A DNA stretch of 64,000 bases from Filosporella fistucella (GCA_030077755.1 JAQJZZ010000019.1:322501-386500); one strand, 5' to 3'. Counted from the first letter of the stretch, positions 22,205 through 36,400 are shown. Program-made: numbers and translations. The notes: generated by a model from the letters alone, not told the origin.

Positions 22205-25200
22205 AAGGTCTGACTTGTAGAGTTCTCTGATAAATCTTGGACTGGCTATGGATTAACGGTGCATTGGGAATAGGAAAATGAGTTACGAGAGAATGAGAAA
22301 TGAATGAAGGATACTTCGATGATAACAGTTACTCCTTCGTCTCTCTTCCTGCACTGCGGGATAGCAAGGCCCTAGGCTGAGTAGCCCCTTTACGGCAGGC
22401 GCTTTGAAGAATGTATTCCAGCTTGAGCTGAGTTGTTAATTTCATCAGAGTTCCATACACTGTGTTGAAGAATGCGGTTATTTTGCCCCTTAAACACTCA
22501 TACCATACAACCTTTAATTCTGCATATTTTGAACCTGACTGGACTCCTTACAAGCTTGTGTCCATAGGCATATGGTCTAGATCTACCTAAGACAAACATA
22601 TATATCCAAATTCATTTCATTTACTCAACTCATTCATTCCTCCTGCAACGCTGTAGCTGAGGTACTATCCGATTTGTTTATAATATTCTATCGCTGAGGC
22701 ATTGAGCAGGTAGTTCAGGCTGGCTATCTCCTTTTTATGCGTTGTTGACCTACGCGTTCTGGCCGATGGAGGTGGTCAGGACTAGGGAGTCGAAGTCGAA
22801 AATTCTGTGAGCTAGAGGGCGTTGCTAGCTGGATTTTCGTGTCTGCGTAGTGCTTCTTGTCAAAATATCGAGAATGCGTGATAATGATGTTGGTAGTGAT
22901 ATTATGCTTGCTAATATACTCTTCCATCTCCTAGTACTCGTAGCTCGAAGGCTTTTCATTTCCGTCTTGCTTGCAAAGTAGTAAGATTGGAAGTTCGTTT
23001 GAGGAGTTTGGGTTGAGATTTGAAAAACATCGTTCAAGAGAGACGTTTGTTATTGAGTGTGCAGATATTTGAGGGATCTGTTGATAAGAGTCATTGATAC
23101 TTTGTCACCTTCCATTCTATCCCTACCGTTCTATGGTAATTGTAGAGCCTTAGTTGGTATTGTGGTATCATTGTAGTTATGGAGTTGGTATGCGTTGATA
23201 ATACATAGTCTAGGCATTTCAGGCTCCATCGCTGCCCGAAAAATATGAAGTATGTTTGTGTGATCGGGGATCCATGACCGAAGGAAGATGAGTCGCCACC
23301 TGGAATACTATTTGTGCCTTGTGTCAGTTAGCTCGTTCGGTCGTCTGTTTGGGGATATCTTCAATTGGCATTCTCTGCGTGCATTACCTACAATCTTTTT
23401 TGGAAGCTTGACTTCTATGCCTGGAAGCCACATTGCGCTTGATGCCATGAAATCTCGGCTCTTTGTGAACTTAATAGACTCTGAAGTTGGGGGGGAGGTC
23501 TGTCCACGGCGTCTGTTCAGCCCGGAATGGAGGAGGAGTTGGTAGAGTGCAATTCACAACTGATCGAGAAGGAGAAAGAAAGGAAGGAAATCTACAGATT
23601 TCAAGAAAGTATTGGTGTGATTTTAGTGTACTGATTCTTACTTGCAATAGGAATCAGTAAAGTCTGCTTTGTTAGGAGTAAAATGCAGTTCAAGTCAACT
23701 CTGTTGAGTGAAATGGAATAGGTAGCTGTATGTGATGCGATGCCCAAGGCTCAGGGTCCGTTCTATGAGAAAAGCGAGAATTCCCTGATTTGATTTAAAG
23801 AGGTAACTTGAAATCATACTTTGTAGTCAAGTGATAATGAAGAGATTTATGAAGAGTAACACGATGTCTCTAAGTACAAAGACCTACATTGCCTAAAAAT
23901 CTGGAAGAAAATTTCCTACTATCAAGGACACTTCAGTAACTTCACCTTCGCAACAACAGCATTTTGTCCCAACCCTCAACCTCGGCCTGCTTTCCCTTCT
24001 CCCAACAATGAATACCATCTCACCTTCTCTAACAACATCCAACTCAAGCTTTCCTTTCCGAATGCTTGACTGCGCTTCTAACTCGAGGTGAACACCGACA
24101 TTCCGGTCCTTCCGGTTTCCCAGCTTCCCTCATCTCAAGATCTCGATTCCGGCATCCGGATCGTGGCCTCATATCGCCACCTCGCAAAGAGGTTTCTGAA
24201 TTCTCTCCTCAGAAACAACATCTCATGCCTTACTTTTTACCCACTCCTGTTTCCCTCGCAATACAGAATACCCCCTCTATGTTGCCCTCTACCCCTCCCC
24301 CTTACCCGCTCTCTCAAACACCCCAGAACCCATCAAACATGCGACGACACCACAAAGCCAAAGCCACTCGTCACAATCTCTAAGTAAGAATAACCATATC
24401 TCTCTCTCAAAGAGGGTAACTACTCGCCTCGCATCGCAACAACGCTATGTGATGGTCCCACCCCACAACCACAATCTGAAACGTGACACGAACTCTCATC
24501 TCAACTCTCTCATCTGTTTCAACACACCAGTTGACTTTGAAAGAAAGAGACGTAGCACTGAAGCAGTGGTGGGACTAGAAGAAGCGTAGAATGATGGAAA
24601 ATACGAATATTGGAATCGAAGGGTTTGAAGGTCGCATCGCATGAGGAGGGATGGGATGAGATGTGGATTGCGATGAGAGAGATGACTCGTGAGGGGCTAG
24701 CAGTGACAGCGGGTGGTCAGTGGCTGATTTCTGGCTAATGTTCTGCTATAGGTGGTGATGATGGTCAGACGGATGGTTTTGGGTAAAAGTTCTATTGGTC
24801 GTTATGTTGCTGAGACTTAGAGAGAGTTTGCACGCAGGTGATGGATTCGGATGAGGTATTTGGGGTTTAAACATTCAGATCAGTAGTAAGATTGAATTCG
24901 ATTGACATTATTGATAAGTGGTACAATTAAGTTTGAGTTTCGTATAATAAGGTTGTCGGTTAGTGAAAGGGGGAGAGGATGTTGGTTCAGAGGGTGCCCA
25001 CCATCGTCGAGCATGAATATGAGAAGGTAGACATGACTGCCACAATTGAAGTGGAGTAAGAATCAATGAAGTGAATTTTTTCTTGGGTAATAAGAAGTGA
25101 ATCTATTCATACATTCTGTTATAACTCAATTATACTACACATAGTTGCCTAATAGTGAGTCTAGTTGCTGTCTTCGCTAGACTTGAATTGTGCCTCCAAC

Positions 25201-25279
25201 TCCATTCAATTCGGTCCAGCCGTGTGGTATCTCCATCGCTTTTCCTGTTGCTTCATTCCAGAAAATAAAATTATATACA
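22205..25279. other. 3-kb intergenic space, possible gene relic on minus strand
   Basis: No intact gene was recognised. On the minus strand near 22730-23060 two overlapping frames look once-coding (LPILLLCKQDGNEKPSSYEY, a stop, then EMEEYISKHNITTNIIITHS) but cannot be joined into one protein. At 23940-24390 the plus strand is pyrimidine-rich, with Pro/Ser-rich ORFs (24066-24383) that I do not accept as genes. The rest is AT-rich. Confidence 0.4.
22730..23060 (-). pseudogene. Possible degraded coding segment, family unknown
   Basis: Read from 23060 leftwards, the minus strand gives LERCFSNLNPNSSNELPILL, then LCKQDGNEKPSSYEY, a TAG, then EMEEYISKHNITTNIIITHS and RYFDKKHYADTKIQLATPS. Composition and flow are protein-like across the stop, which suggests a recent nonsense change or an intron I cannot place. 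No family is recognised. Confidence 0.3.
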
Positions 25280-27071
25280 TCATATCATCCCTTTCGGCTC
25301 CATCGGGAGCAAATCTCCTTTCCCGCTTCCAAAACTACTTCTTGGCGGTCGTCTCGGCGGCGAATTATCCAGACTCGGTTTCCTCGCTCTGAAAGCATAT
25401 AATAATACTTCTTCTTCATTACCCACATCGATCGGTGTACCAACGATTTCTTCTCTCAATCTCAAATCATATATCGCTTGGCGAATCTGCTCTCTCGTCG
25501 CATGCTCCCTATTAACAGCTTCATCTTGCCACCTCCCTGCTCCAGCTGATATTCTCATCTTCACATCGATATTCTCAAACAGGGCTTCCTTTTCTTCTTC
25601 GGAAGACGGATTAGGTAAAGGTGTGTATTGTCCTGGCCCAGTACACCCGTCTGGGACCCAGAAACGGAGATCAAAGCGGCACACGGCGTAAAGAATGACG
25701 ACAATGATTTCCAGGAAGAAACCAGTGATGTAAAACACAAATGTTGAATCGATCGGTCCTGGTTTGTCTTTGGGGAAGATTTGCAGATTGGAGATCAATC
25801 TGACAATCGCCCCTACAGTCAGGATTGTAGAACTGAACAACAGGATTATAAGTTTTGCCCGGAAGCTTCCCAGACCGAATCGTTCTAACTTTGTGGAGGC
25901 GGGCATGGTACCGAGAAGAGAGATGAAGATGACTGGGAAGGCAGAGAGGAAAAGGGTATAGAACGAGCCGACCACTAGGAGATTTTTCACAATCTTGATT
26001 TTATCGGGATTGAGTGTGAAGAAGGAAACGGTAAGGTTGATGATGTTCCAAAAGATTATCAGCGGTACTGAAATGAGGAACCCAAGGACGATTTTCGAAG
26101 CTGGCGGAGACCACATCAAGTGTGGATGCACTGCGCGGAGGATTCTTTGAGTAAGAACAACGTTGACAGCAAACAGGACAACAACTCTGCTTTCTGTTAG
26201 TTTTGCATGGATGGGAGTTAAGATGGGAAGGAGCTAACCCTGCATTCTCGAAAATTTGAGCTGCCAGTACAACACTGTTATTATTTGGCCGATATGCCCA
26301 AACAATTCTCATTGTACAAGTAACTGTCCTAACCATACAGAAATCGAATACGGCATCGCTGAGATGAAACTTGTGGCCTTTCTTCCCATTTACTTCATGT
26401 ATTGTAAAATGAGTTGCTGCTCCCATCATGAATAAGATTAAGAATACCACCGTAATAGGTACATCTATATTGTGTGATGGAATTCCCCCCAGAACCGCAT
26501 CCTGAGGAGTGAAAGGGCCATTCTTTGGCTGTGGAGCTTGAATGATAGTGATACCAGCCGGAGCTAGATTTGCGTTCGATGCTGGAGACTCAGGACCAAC
26601 AGATATAGCTTGTGCTGCGGGTGATGTGGGAGTAAGAGAGTTTGCTGTCGATGAACCGCTTCCGAGTCGACCTCCTTCAAGGCCTTCAAGATACCCAGAG
26701 GTAGAGGCTATTGGGGGTCCTTGAATCGATGTGGTAATGATAATTGTAGTTGCCGAGATCTGTTGAATGGTTGATAACTGTCGTATTGTTGAAATTTGCT
26801 GAATCGTCGAGACTTCTCGTAATGTTGCTGTGGAGATCGCGGATATGATTTCTGTAGATATTAAAGTCGATATTATTGATGATATCTGCGGTGTCGCAGC
26901 GAGAGGTATGGGTTGATTTTGAGGCGAAGGAATAACTGAGGACAAAGCTGGAGCTGATAAAATTGTGGATGATAACAATGGCGTTACCATTTGGGGCACG
27001 TTTGTCGTCGAAGTAATCGTAACGGTGACCACTGCCCCTGGTGCCGTTGTCGTTGAATGATTATTGCCCAT
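25280..27071 (-). CDS. DUF3112-type receptor-like membrane protein (family C GPCR-like)
   Basis: Exon 1 (27071-26239) and exon 2 (26186-25280) join in phase to give about 579 aa. The frame is open upstream to 27257, but that part contains a short GTAAGT...CTCAAC...CAG block typical of a leader intron, so I start at MGNNHSTTTAPG. The first ~220 residues are Ser/Thr/Ile-rich with STIQQISTIRQLSTIQQIS repeats, like an extracellular stalk. Membrane helices then follow: ITVVFLILFMMGAATHFTI; VVVLFAVNVVL; IVLGFLISVPLIIFWNIINL; LLVVGSFYTLFLSAFPVIFI; LIILLFSSTILTVGAIVRLI; and FVFYITGFFLEIIVVILYAV. The signatures FDFCMVRTVTCTMRIVWAYR, NNNSVVLAAQIFENAG and FDLRFWVPDGC fit the fungal DUF3112 family often annotated family C-like GPCR. 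The ~110-residue tail is cytosolic and charged. Ligand and G-protein coupling are unknown. Confidence 0.75.
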
Positions 27072-27257
27072 TCTCAAGTATTGAAAAGACTTCAGTTCAT
27101 TGAGAGCTCTCCATTGACGTGACTGAAAAACGATATGTTGAGTTGAAAACTTACCTGAGGGTGTCCTATACAGAAGAACGAAAAACAGAACCCACATACA
27201 TCTCTGAGTACTCGGAGTCTGGATGCCCCGGAGAGCTCTCCCATACCCTGCCATCAT

Positions 27258-30200
27258 ACAAATGCCTTCGCATCAATCGCGATGACATGGCACGTGCAAA
27301 GGCTTGTCCTCGCAAAAGTAGACTAACGTTATTTTGATTGGAGCCTGCACAGTTTTATTCCACTCTTCGCATGAATTCTGAAACGAACATAATTTTATGA
27401 AATTTCTGGATACTCATCAGGATACTCCCAGGCTCTGGAATATTTGCACCGAATCTGAAGGCTCGCAAGAAATCAACGGCAACTGAAATCCGAACTGGAT
27501 AGAGACATGATTGTTGTGTTGTCTAAAGCCTTCCCTGCAACATTTCTGGATGGAGGTTCTCCAGCTCCTGTGGTAGAAATCTATGCTATTTTCCCAGACT
27601 TCACGTTTTCATTCCAGAAATGCTTCTCCTAGACTCAAAATCAAATAATTCTTCGATCCTGGGATAACGGGGTATGCCCAATGTAGCGCTCTTCATGTAA
27701 GACGGAAGACTGAAAAAAACCCGGGTGAGTAGATACCCATAGCAAACCCTGAGATCAAAGACTATAGATTCATGAGCATCTTGATTCCGTATTCCACTCA
27801 ATCAAAATGCATATTTACGTGATATAAGAGACTTACCGAAGACCTGATATGAATGGGTAGATAAAGATGGTGCGTGACCTGACTTGAGCAAGGTTCTTGG
27901 GATCGATGCTACTTAGATTGATCTGAAAGAGCTCAAAAAGCTTCAAGGCGTCCCAAAACATTTTTTATGGGGCTTGACTTTCGCTGAAGCTTATTAAACA
28001 GGAGGGAGGGATACGGTTTCAATCAGATTGTAGTGAAGATCAAGGTTTGGGGTGGATTCCATTGTTCGGAACTCGAGAAATATCTAAGAGCTCAATATTC
28101 ATCTTGATTTAAGGGGTCATTGAGCCTTCAGAGATGGAAGGGCGAACAATGAGCCACCAAAATCAGTACTAGGTGGCTGTTCCTCACGAAATCGCGGGCT
28201 GGCTTCTTTTGAAGAGCTGCCTCATATTCACAATAAAACAGTGGGCGCTTTAAATTATCAGACCCAATCTCGTATTGTATCCACTGTCCGTATTACTCGA
28301 GCCATCGGTGACCTTAGGAGATTCTAATAAGTCTTTGAAGCTGGTCTCAGAAGTGACGTTGGGCAAGGACTTCGCTTCATGGTAGCCAAGACCGAAACTT
28401 GCAGTAGCGCTTCTGAGCTTAAGCATCCGTTTCTGCCTCCGTAAACAGCACTGCCGAATAAATAATACAGGGCGGTGCGCCAGAAACAATGCTGAGGCTA
28501 AAAACGAGTGTATTTGCCCACTAGGAGACGGCCCGTGCTAGTGGGAGGCTTGGAGCCAGTGTGGATCTGCCCGAACTTGCTCCAAAACGGTGATGGTTAC
28601 TTGGCGATCGGAATAATAGAAATTTGGAAGTTGGAACATTGGAGGCTCAGTCTGTCATTTTGTCCTGGTCAGGTCTTGGATTCATATTTCCGTTCACCTT
28701 CACTGAAAGAATGCCGGATTATGACCACATGGACATCACCATTCCTGCCCGCAGCTGACAGCCGGCCCACCGTGAATTACGTGAGAAACGTATAGGTTCT
28801 ATCCGTAGGCGGGCGTCTTGGGCCAAAAATAATGCAATCTACCTCCACACCCGCAACGATACTATCTCGGTTCGTTCGGCCGACCTTGCTTGCAAGGCTT
28901 GTGTCAAGTTAGGGCCCCAACTTAGTGGAACTGCCAGGAACGCTTATACACCCCTTGCGCTACGGACTCCCGTGGGGTGGAATTTCGGATTTGAAAAAAC
29001 AGACCTGAATGTGTCCAGCATGCATCAATACCCTAAAAGACTGCAGAATGGTCTGCAGATACAGCTAGAGGCTAGCTAGGGCGATACTGTTCCATGATTT
29101 CAAGAGTTCATCAGATTCAACACTGAGCCTCGTGTCAACCACCGGCGCTTGTAAAAGATCTTGTAGATGATCTGCAGCCGATAGCTAGGATTCTGAACAG
29201 CCCAAGTTTAATTCCGGTCCGCTTATACACCCACCAGGTCTTGTATCGCGATGAACCGTCGTGTCCGAAACAGTTCTCCTCTTCCAATTGCGCTCCAGTC
29301 CTGCTTGCCACCAGTGTCGTACAGTGCTCGATTAGGACGTCATGCCTCTTTTGAAGGGACTTGTCACTGGTAGTATTGAGATCGCGATGAGTGGAAGGAT
29401 GGTGATAGTGGTACCTGATGCGTTGTTGCGTCGCAGTACGTACTCGTAAATAAGTTTGGATTTGTTTGTTGTTGGTTGAAGCAAGCGGCTCCGGCTGCGT
29501 CTGAGGTTCTTCGATCAAGACAGGTTCAGGGTCAGGGTCGGCTAGCGACCAATACGTCAATGATCAGAGCAAGCATGTTTGGAAGTGTGACATGGATATT
29601 CCGTGCCTCATTCTCACATCTCATCAACCTCTCAAACCCCGGCTCCTCGAAAACGTCCGACGTCGAAACACAGCTGAAGCCAGCCTCAGAGACTCTCTGC
29701 AGCCCCTGATCTTGTCTTGGTTGACATGTGTCACTGTGCCAGCACTGGAAAAGGTATCCGTGTCGTCCTCAATTATCGCGTCTGTGCCCTGCTCACCGGC
29801 GCCTCCTCAATTACCGTCATTATAGCCATTATAGTCAATGCAATGCTTGCTCCCTCGGCGTATCGCATCGCATGGCCTGGCCTAAATCCCAAGGTGCACA
29901 ATGAGAGAGTTGTTTGGTTTTTTGAGATCCACCGGTGTGCTGTCAGCTTGTATGGCGGATCCGGACTGAAGGGATAGTACCTTCTTGTCCCGTGGCAAGG
30001 ACCAAAAGTGTTCCTCTGCTGCAACAAATCCGTGCTGTGGCACTATTGATCCACACATCTGGGCATTTAGCCTCGACTGTACGTGGAGTCCGGAGATCTC
30101 TTGTCCAGGCACGTGAATTACCAAAGAAGAGTATTCCTTGACGTTAGCCCTATTAGGGAAAGCATGCGAGTATTTTTTTGGAGCTTCGTATTATTACCAC

Positions 30201-30367
30201 TATACTGAGCATCCGAACATTGTGCAGGCTAAATATGGCCCCCCGATTTGATGGAGCTAGAATGCTGATCCGAGGTTTGGCCTACTGCTTGAACTCCTGG
30301 AGGACGAGTGTCATAGTCGCGGCGTAGCACGGTATGTGCATCTTGCATCAAGCTTAATGATCATCGG
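27258..30367. other. Intergenic before the PKS, no gene seen
   Basis: About 3.1 kb of mixed composition. ORFs up to 141 codons on either strand (for example 29135-29560 minus) overlap each other and lack domain features. The right end is the PKS promoter. Confidence 0.4.
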
Positions 30368-30374
30368 TATATAT
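30368..30374 (+). promoter_or_regulatory. TATA-like element of the PKS gene
   Basis: TATATAT lies 120 bases before the PKS ATG and is followed by a pyrimidine-rich leader, as in many fungal core promoters. The SDR gene downstream has a TATATAA at a similar distance. No transcript start can be read from sequence. Confidence 0.35.
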
Positions 30375-30493
30375 CAAGGCTCTGGGCTGCTTAATCCTCA
30401 AACTCTGATCTCTGTAGCTATCTTTTCCGTTCATCTCTTGTCCCTTCTGCTGTCTTGTACTTAAGTCTTTGGTGCTAGAGACTGCATCTCAAC

Positions 30494-33400
30494 ATGGACG
30501 TTATACTCTTTGGTGACCAAACGGTCGATCCCCAACAGTTCCTTACAAAGATCTGTCGAAGAAAAGGATTCCCACTACTATCATCTTTCTTGGAGAAGGT
30601 GCAGGTTGCACTCCAAGAGGAGATATCAGCACTTTCATCCAGTCATCGTCAGGCACTACCCTCGTTCTCGAATATTGCAGAACTTGTCGAAAGATACTAC
30701 ACAGCAGATAATCCTAATGTAGCAATTGAAAGTACACTTACATGCCTGGCGCAGTTAACACATTTCATTGGGTATGTTGAATTGGCACATTTTCTATACT
30801 TTGGCTTACCTCTCCATAGATACTATGAAGAATACCCCCTCGAGTATCCTCGAATCTCAACTACACAAATTCTGGGAGTATGTACTGGGCTTCTTGCTGC
30901 CTCCGCAGTAGCATCGAGCACATCTCTTTCTTCTCTCATCCCATTAGCTATTCAGACTATTCGTATCACATTTCGACTTGGCTCGCGAGTGGCGACTGTC
31001 GCAGAACAGTTGGAACCTCCAAGTGGTAGATCGCAAACATGGTCCACAATTGTGTTGGGTATCTCACGAGAAGATGCCGAAAATGCAGTGGTAGAGTTCA
31101 ACAAATCAAATGTAGGTCACCCCCATCATGTGCTAAATACTTGACTAACAAATACAGGGTCTATCCAAATCAAAGGGGCTCTATCTCAGTGCAGTAGGCG
31201 CCATGTCGGTGACAATCAGTGGATCTCCCTCAATGCGAAACTATCTCTTCGATACATCCCTTGCCTTTCAGACTCTCCAGCGCAGGGAAATCCCAATTCG
31301 AGGACCATATCACGCGGAGCATCTTTACAGCTCACTAGACGTCGCACGGATACTTGATGAAGATGCTGTCAAATATCTGGAGAAGTGCCCACTAGTGCAC
31401 CCAGTCATCGGTCTTTCTTCTTCCGAAACCCCTGCTTCTTCACTTGAGCTCTTCAAACAATCAGTCATTGAAGTTCTTGCGCGTCAAGTACAATGGGATA
31501 CTCTGGTGAAAACCTGTGTCTCTAGCGTTCGATCCACAGACGTGACCGGCGTACGAATTCTCGCCATGGGTCCTACCGCACTGACGAACAGCCTCGTCTC
31601 GGCATTCAAAGTTGGAGGTGGCCTCACTTTGTCGCTGGAAGATGGCGTGTCCTGGTTTGCCCAAAATCCAATTCCCAAAGGACCTGTTGGAGATCTCAAG
31701 AATTCAAAGATCGCCATCGTTGGGATGGCTGGTCGCTTCCCCAATGCAGCGGATCATGAGGCGTTTTGGAAGTTACTAGAGCAAGGACTTGATGTTCACC
31801 GAGAAGTAAGCACATGATCTTTCTAAAATAGCAGGATGCTAACAAATCAGATTCCATCCGATCGTTTTGATGCCAAAGCGCATTTTGATCCTACTGGCAA
31901 AGGCAAGAACAAGAGCCATACTCCCTACGGTTGTTTCATTGACTCACCGGCATTATTCGACCCACGGTTCTTCAACATGTCGCCCCGTGAGGCCACCCAG
32001 ACGGATCCTATGCAGCGTTTGGCACTTGCTACTGCGTACGAGGCCATGGAAATGTCTGGATTTGTGAGAGATCGTACTCCATCAACGAAAGCCCACCGTA
32101 TCGGTACTTACTACGGTCAAACAAGCGATGATTGGCGAGAGATCAATGCGGCTCAAGACATTGACACTTATTTCGTAAGTATTTTGTTATTTCTATGAGC
32201 AATATGCTCACTAACCTTTCTAGATCACCGGTGGTGTCAGAGCGTTCGGTCCAGGCCGAATCAATTATCATTTCGGATTCAGTGGCCCATCATTCAGCAT
32301 AGACACTGCTTGCTCTAGTAGTTTCGCAGCTATTCAATTAGCGTGTACTAGTCTCCGTGCGGGAGAATGCGACACAGTATTCTCTGGTGGGATGAACGTT
32401 CTGACAAATCCCGATATTTTCTCCGGTCTGTCAAAGGGACAATTTTTGTCAAAGACTGGTTCTTGTAAGACTTACGACAATGGAGCGGATGGGTATTGTC
32501 GAGGCGATGGAGTCGTCACTCTGATCTTGAAGAGACTTGATGATGCTATTAGCGAGAATGACCCAATCCTTGGCGTTATCAATGGAATGGCCACAAACCA
32601 CAGCGCCGAGGCAGTTTCCATCACCCATCCGCATGCAGGAGCGCAAAAATTCTTATTCCAAAAAGTCATGGATGAGGCTCAGGTTGACATCAGATCCGTC
32701 AATTACGTCGAGATGCATGGCACGGGAACGCAAGCTGGAGATGGTGTCGAAATGGACTCCGTTTCTTCTGTCTTCGCGCCACCTCTAGCAAACAAGATCA
32801 AGCGTCGATCAGACCAACCACTGTTCGTTGGTTCAGTCAAATCGAACATCGGCCACGGTGAAGCTGTATCTGGAGCATGTGCGATGGTTAAAGTATTGTT
32901 GATGCTTCAAAAAAACATCATCCCACCACACTGCGGTATCAAGACCGAGATCAACAAGACATTTCCTGCGGATCTCAAGGATAGGGGTCTTAATATAGCG
33001 CTCAGGCCTACGCCCTTTCCACGACCGGCAAATGCATCGCGCTTTGTCTTCATTAATAATTTCAGTGCTGCTGGAGGCAATACCGCCGTACTCCTCGAAG
33101 ATGCTCCACGACGGGAGCCACTCAAAGCAGACACTCGCCAAAGTCAGATAATTATTGTGTCGGCCAAGTCACTCTCATCATTCAAGCAAAATGTGAAGCG
33201 TCTCTTGTCTTGGACAAAGAATCAGTCTGATTCAAGTCTTCCAAGTTTGGCATATACAACGACTGCTCGACGTGCGCATTATCAATATCGCCTTGCTTTC
33301 GAAGCCAAGAGTATGAGCAATGCTCGTGAGATATTGGTTGCCAACGCCGATGATTCTCGCGCACCAATCTCGAGTAACAAGAGACCAATAGTTGGTTTTG

Positions 33401-36400
33401 CATTCACTGGTCAGGGCTCTCATTACATTGGCATGGGGAAGACACTTTTCCAGGATGTTGCACAATTTCGTCGAGACATCGAGGATTTTGATCAGATTGC
33501 ATGCAATCATGGATTTCCTTCTTTTATCGGTTTAATTGATGGCAGCATCAAAGATTTGACTGGTGTCTCTCCTATTGTTACCCAATTGGCCATTGCCTGT
33601 AGTGAGATGGCGCTCGCTCAGTTATGGAAATCTTGGGGTGTGACTCCATCGGTTGTCATCGGCCATTCTTTGGGCGAATACGCCGCACTACAAGTTGCCG
33701 GTGTGCTTTCTGTTCTTGACACTATCCTTCTCGTCGGTCGTCGCGCTCAACTCCTAGTTGATCGTTGTGTTGTTGGCAGCCACGGAATGTTGGCAGTCCG
33801 GGCTAGCTTTTCCAGCGTGGAAAAGTTGATCTCACACATTCCTGTCGAGAGAGCGTGTGTTAATGCTCCAGAGGAGTTGGTCTTCTCTGGGACTGTCGAT
33901 TCCATTGACGAGCTGAAGGAGATATTATCAGCTGCTGGTTTCAAGGCCACAAAGCTTAATGTACCATATGCGTTCCATTCTGCTCAAGTCGATCCCATTC
34001 TGGAAGATTTCACTTCAGAAGCGAAGTCAATTGTTTTCCATCCTCCACGCATCCCTGTCATTTCTGCCTTCATGGGTAGCGTTGTGGCAGAGTCAGATGT
34101 TTTTGGACCAGAGTATCTTGCCCGACACTGTCGAGAAACTGTCAACTTCTTGGGCGGAATCAATTCAGCTATGCAGAATGGTGTTATCAACGAACAGACT
34201 ATATGGGTTGAGATTGGTCCTCATCCCGTCTGTTCTAACATGATCAAAAGTATCATTGGCAAAGACACTGTATCTGTTCCCTCTCTCAATCGCAACGAGG
34301 ATCCCTGGAAAACAGCCGCGAGTAGCTTGGCTTCGCTCTTCAATATTGGCGTCAGTATTGCGTTCTCCGAGTACCATCGGGATTTCAGCGCATCACACGA
34401 AGTCCTTAATCTTCCAACATATGCTTTTGACGACAAGCCTTACTGGATTGACTACAAAGGAAACTGGACTTTGAGCAAAGGAGAGCTTACCTTGCCACCG
34501 CCTGAGCCAGCAAGGCCCGCTTTCTCAACTACTGCCATTCAGAAGATCATTCGGGAGGAGATCGATTCCAATTCTGCTGTTGTAGTAGGCGAGTCAGATT
34601 TCGCTGACCCTATGTTACGCCAAGTGATCGAGGGCCATCTTGTGAACGGCGCCGGTCTTTGCCCTTCGACTCTGTATGCTGACATGGCCATGACTTTGTG
34701 CGATTATGCTTATCGCGCTGCTAAACCTAATGCTGGAACACCGCATGTCAATGTCGCCAACATGGAGACATGCAAACCTTTGGTCTTCAGCGTCGACAAG
34801 AACAATCTGCATCAGGTCATTCAGATCGAGGCCAAACTCGATTTTGCAAGAGGAACTGGTACAGTCAACTACAGAAGTGTTGGAGCGGATGGCAAGTTAA
34901 CTGATCACTCCAAATGTGATATCACTTATGAAGATGCTACCGTCTGGAGCAAGGAGTGGGAAAGGACCAAGTTCTTCGTCCAATCCCGCATTGATATGCT
35001 CAAGGCTGGCGGAAAGGGTATTCACAATGTTCAGAGAGGTCTCGCATACAAGCTATTTTCAGCTTTGGTCTCTTACGACGACAAGTTTAAGGGCATGGAG
35101 GAAGTTATCCTGAACAGTGATGGGTTGGAAGCAACTTCTTCGGTATCATTCCAGGCCAGCGCCAAGGACGGCAAATTCTTCATGAGCCCATACTTCATTG
35201 ACAGCGTTTGTCATATCACTGGCTTCATCATGAATGCCAATGATGCTGTGGACTCAAAGAAGCAAGTATACATCTCTCATGGATGGGAGACTCTTCGCTT
35301 TGCCAAGAATCTAGAAGCAGACAAGAAGTACAGGTCTTATTGCAGAATGCAGCCAGTCCCAGGCGGTGGAAAGATGGTCGCTGGCGACGTCTATGTGTTT
35401 GAGGGAGATGAGATCATCGGTGTCGCAGGTGGCGTCAAGTTTCAATGTGTACCCAGAGCTCTTTTGGATACACTTCTCACACCCACCAAATCCAAAGCAG
35501 TCTCTCCAGCTCGCCCTGCACTTGTCAACTCATCAGCAAAAATAAAGCAGCACAAGGCTGCTCAGACAGCATCTCGAGTACAATTTGCTCAGCCAGCTAC
35601 TGCTAAGATGCCTGCGACGGACGTCCAAGTAACGAAAAAGGCAAAGACCACTACTTCGTCCAATCTCCGAATTCCAGTGCCAAGTAACTTGATCAGTTCG
35701 GCTCTTCTCATTATAGCTAGCGAAGTTGGGTGCGAGACGACAGAACTTGTGGACCCAATTGCTCTTTCAGATCTGGGCATTGATTCTCTCATGAGTCTCA
35801 GCATCGCGGGAAGATTCCGCGAGGAACTTGAATTGGACTTCTCTAGCACAGTTTTCAACGATATCCCGACCATTGGTGACCTCAAGTCTCACTTGAGGAA
35901 GTTTGAGACCGTCTCGGGGTCTCCTGTCAGCTCTGGACTTTCAACTCCTGATATGGTGGTTAGCGGAAGTGAGTCGGATTATTCGGAGTATTCAGATACA
36001 GAGACACCTATGGAGCCGGCACTCGTACAAGACTTCGGTAAAGGCGGCGATTCAGATCTTGTACACATCATCAGATCAACCATTGCTGAAGAGATGGGGG
36101 TTGATCTCGAGGAAATATCAGACAATACCGATCTGGCTACTATGGGAATGGACTCTCTGATGAGCTTGTCAATCCTTGGAGCTTTACGAGAGAAGACTGG
36201 TCTATCGATGCAATCTGACCTCTTGGTAAATAACACCTCGATCGGTGAAATCGAGTTGTCATTGGGATTGCGGACCGTCAAGGCACGTGCAATGACAAAG
36301 CACATATCAACAATCACAGCTTCAGTTCCATCCACTCCAAAGACTGACACCTTCTCACTTTCTTCATATCCACCAGCCACGTCAATCCTTCTCCAAGGAA

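Noticed and set aside
24066..24383. 105-codon Pro/Ser-rich plus ORF
   Set aside because: It lies in a pyrimidine-rich block with a second overlapping frame of equal length; no start context or intron pattern supports it.
29135..29560. 141-codon minus ORF upstream of the PKS
   Set aside because: No domain, overlapping plus-strand frames, and no link to the cluster.
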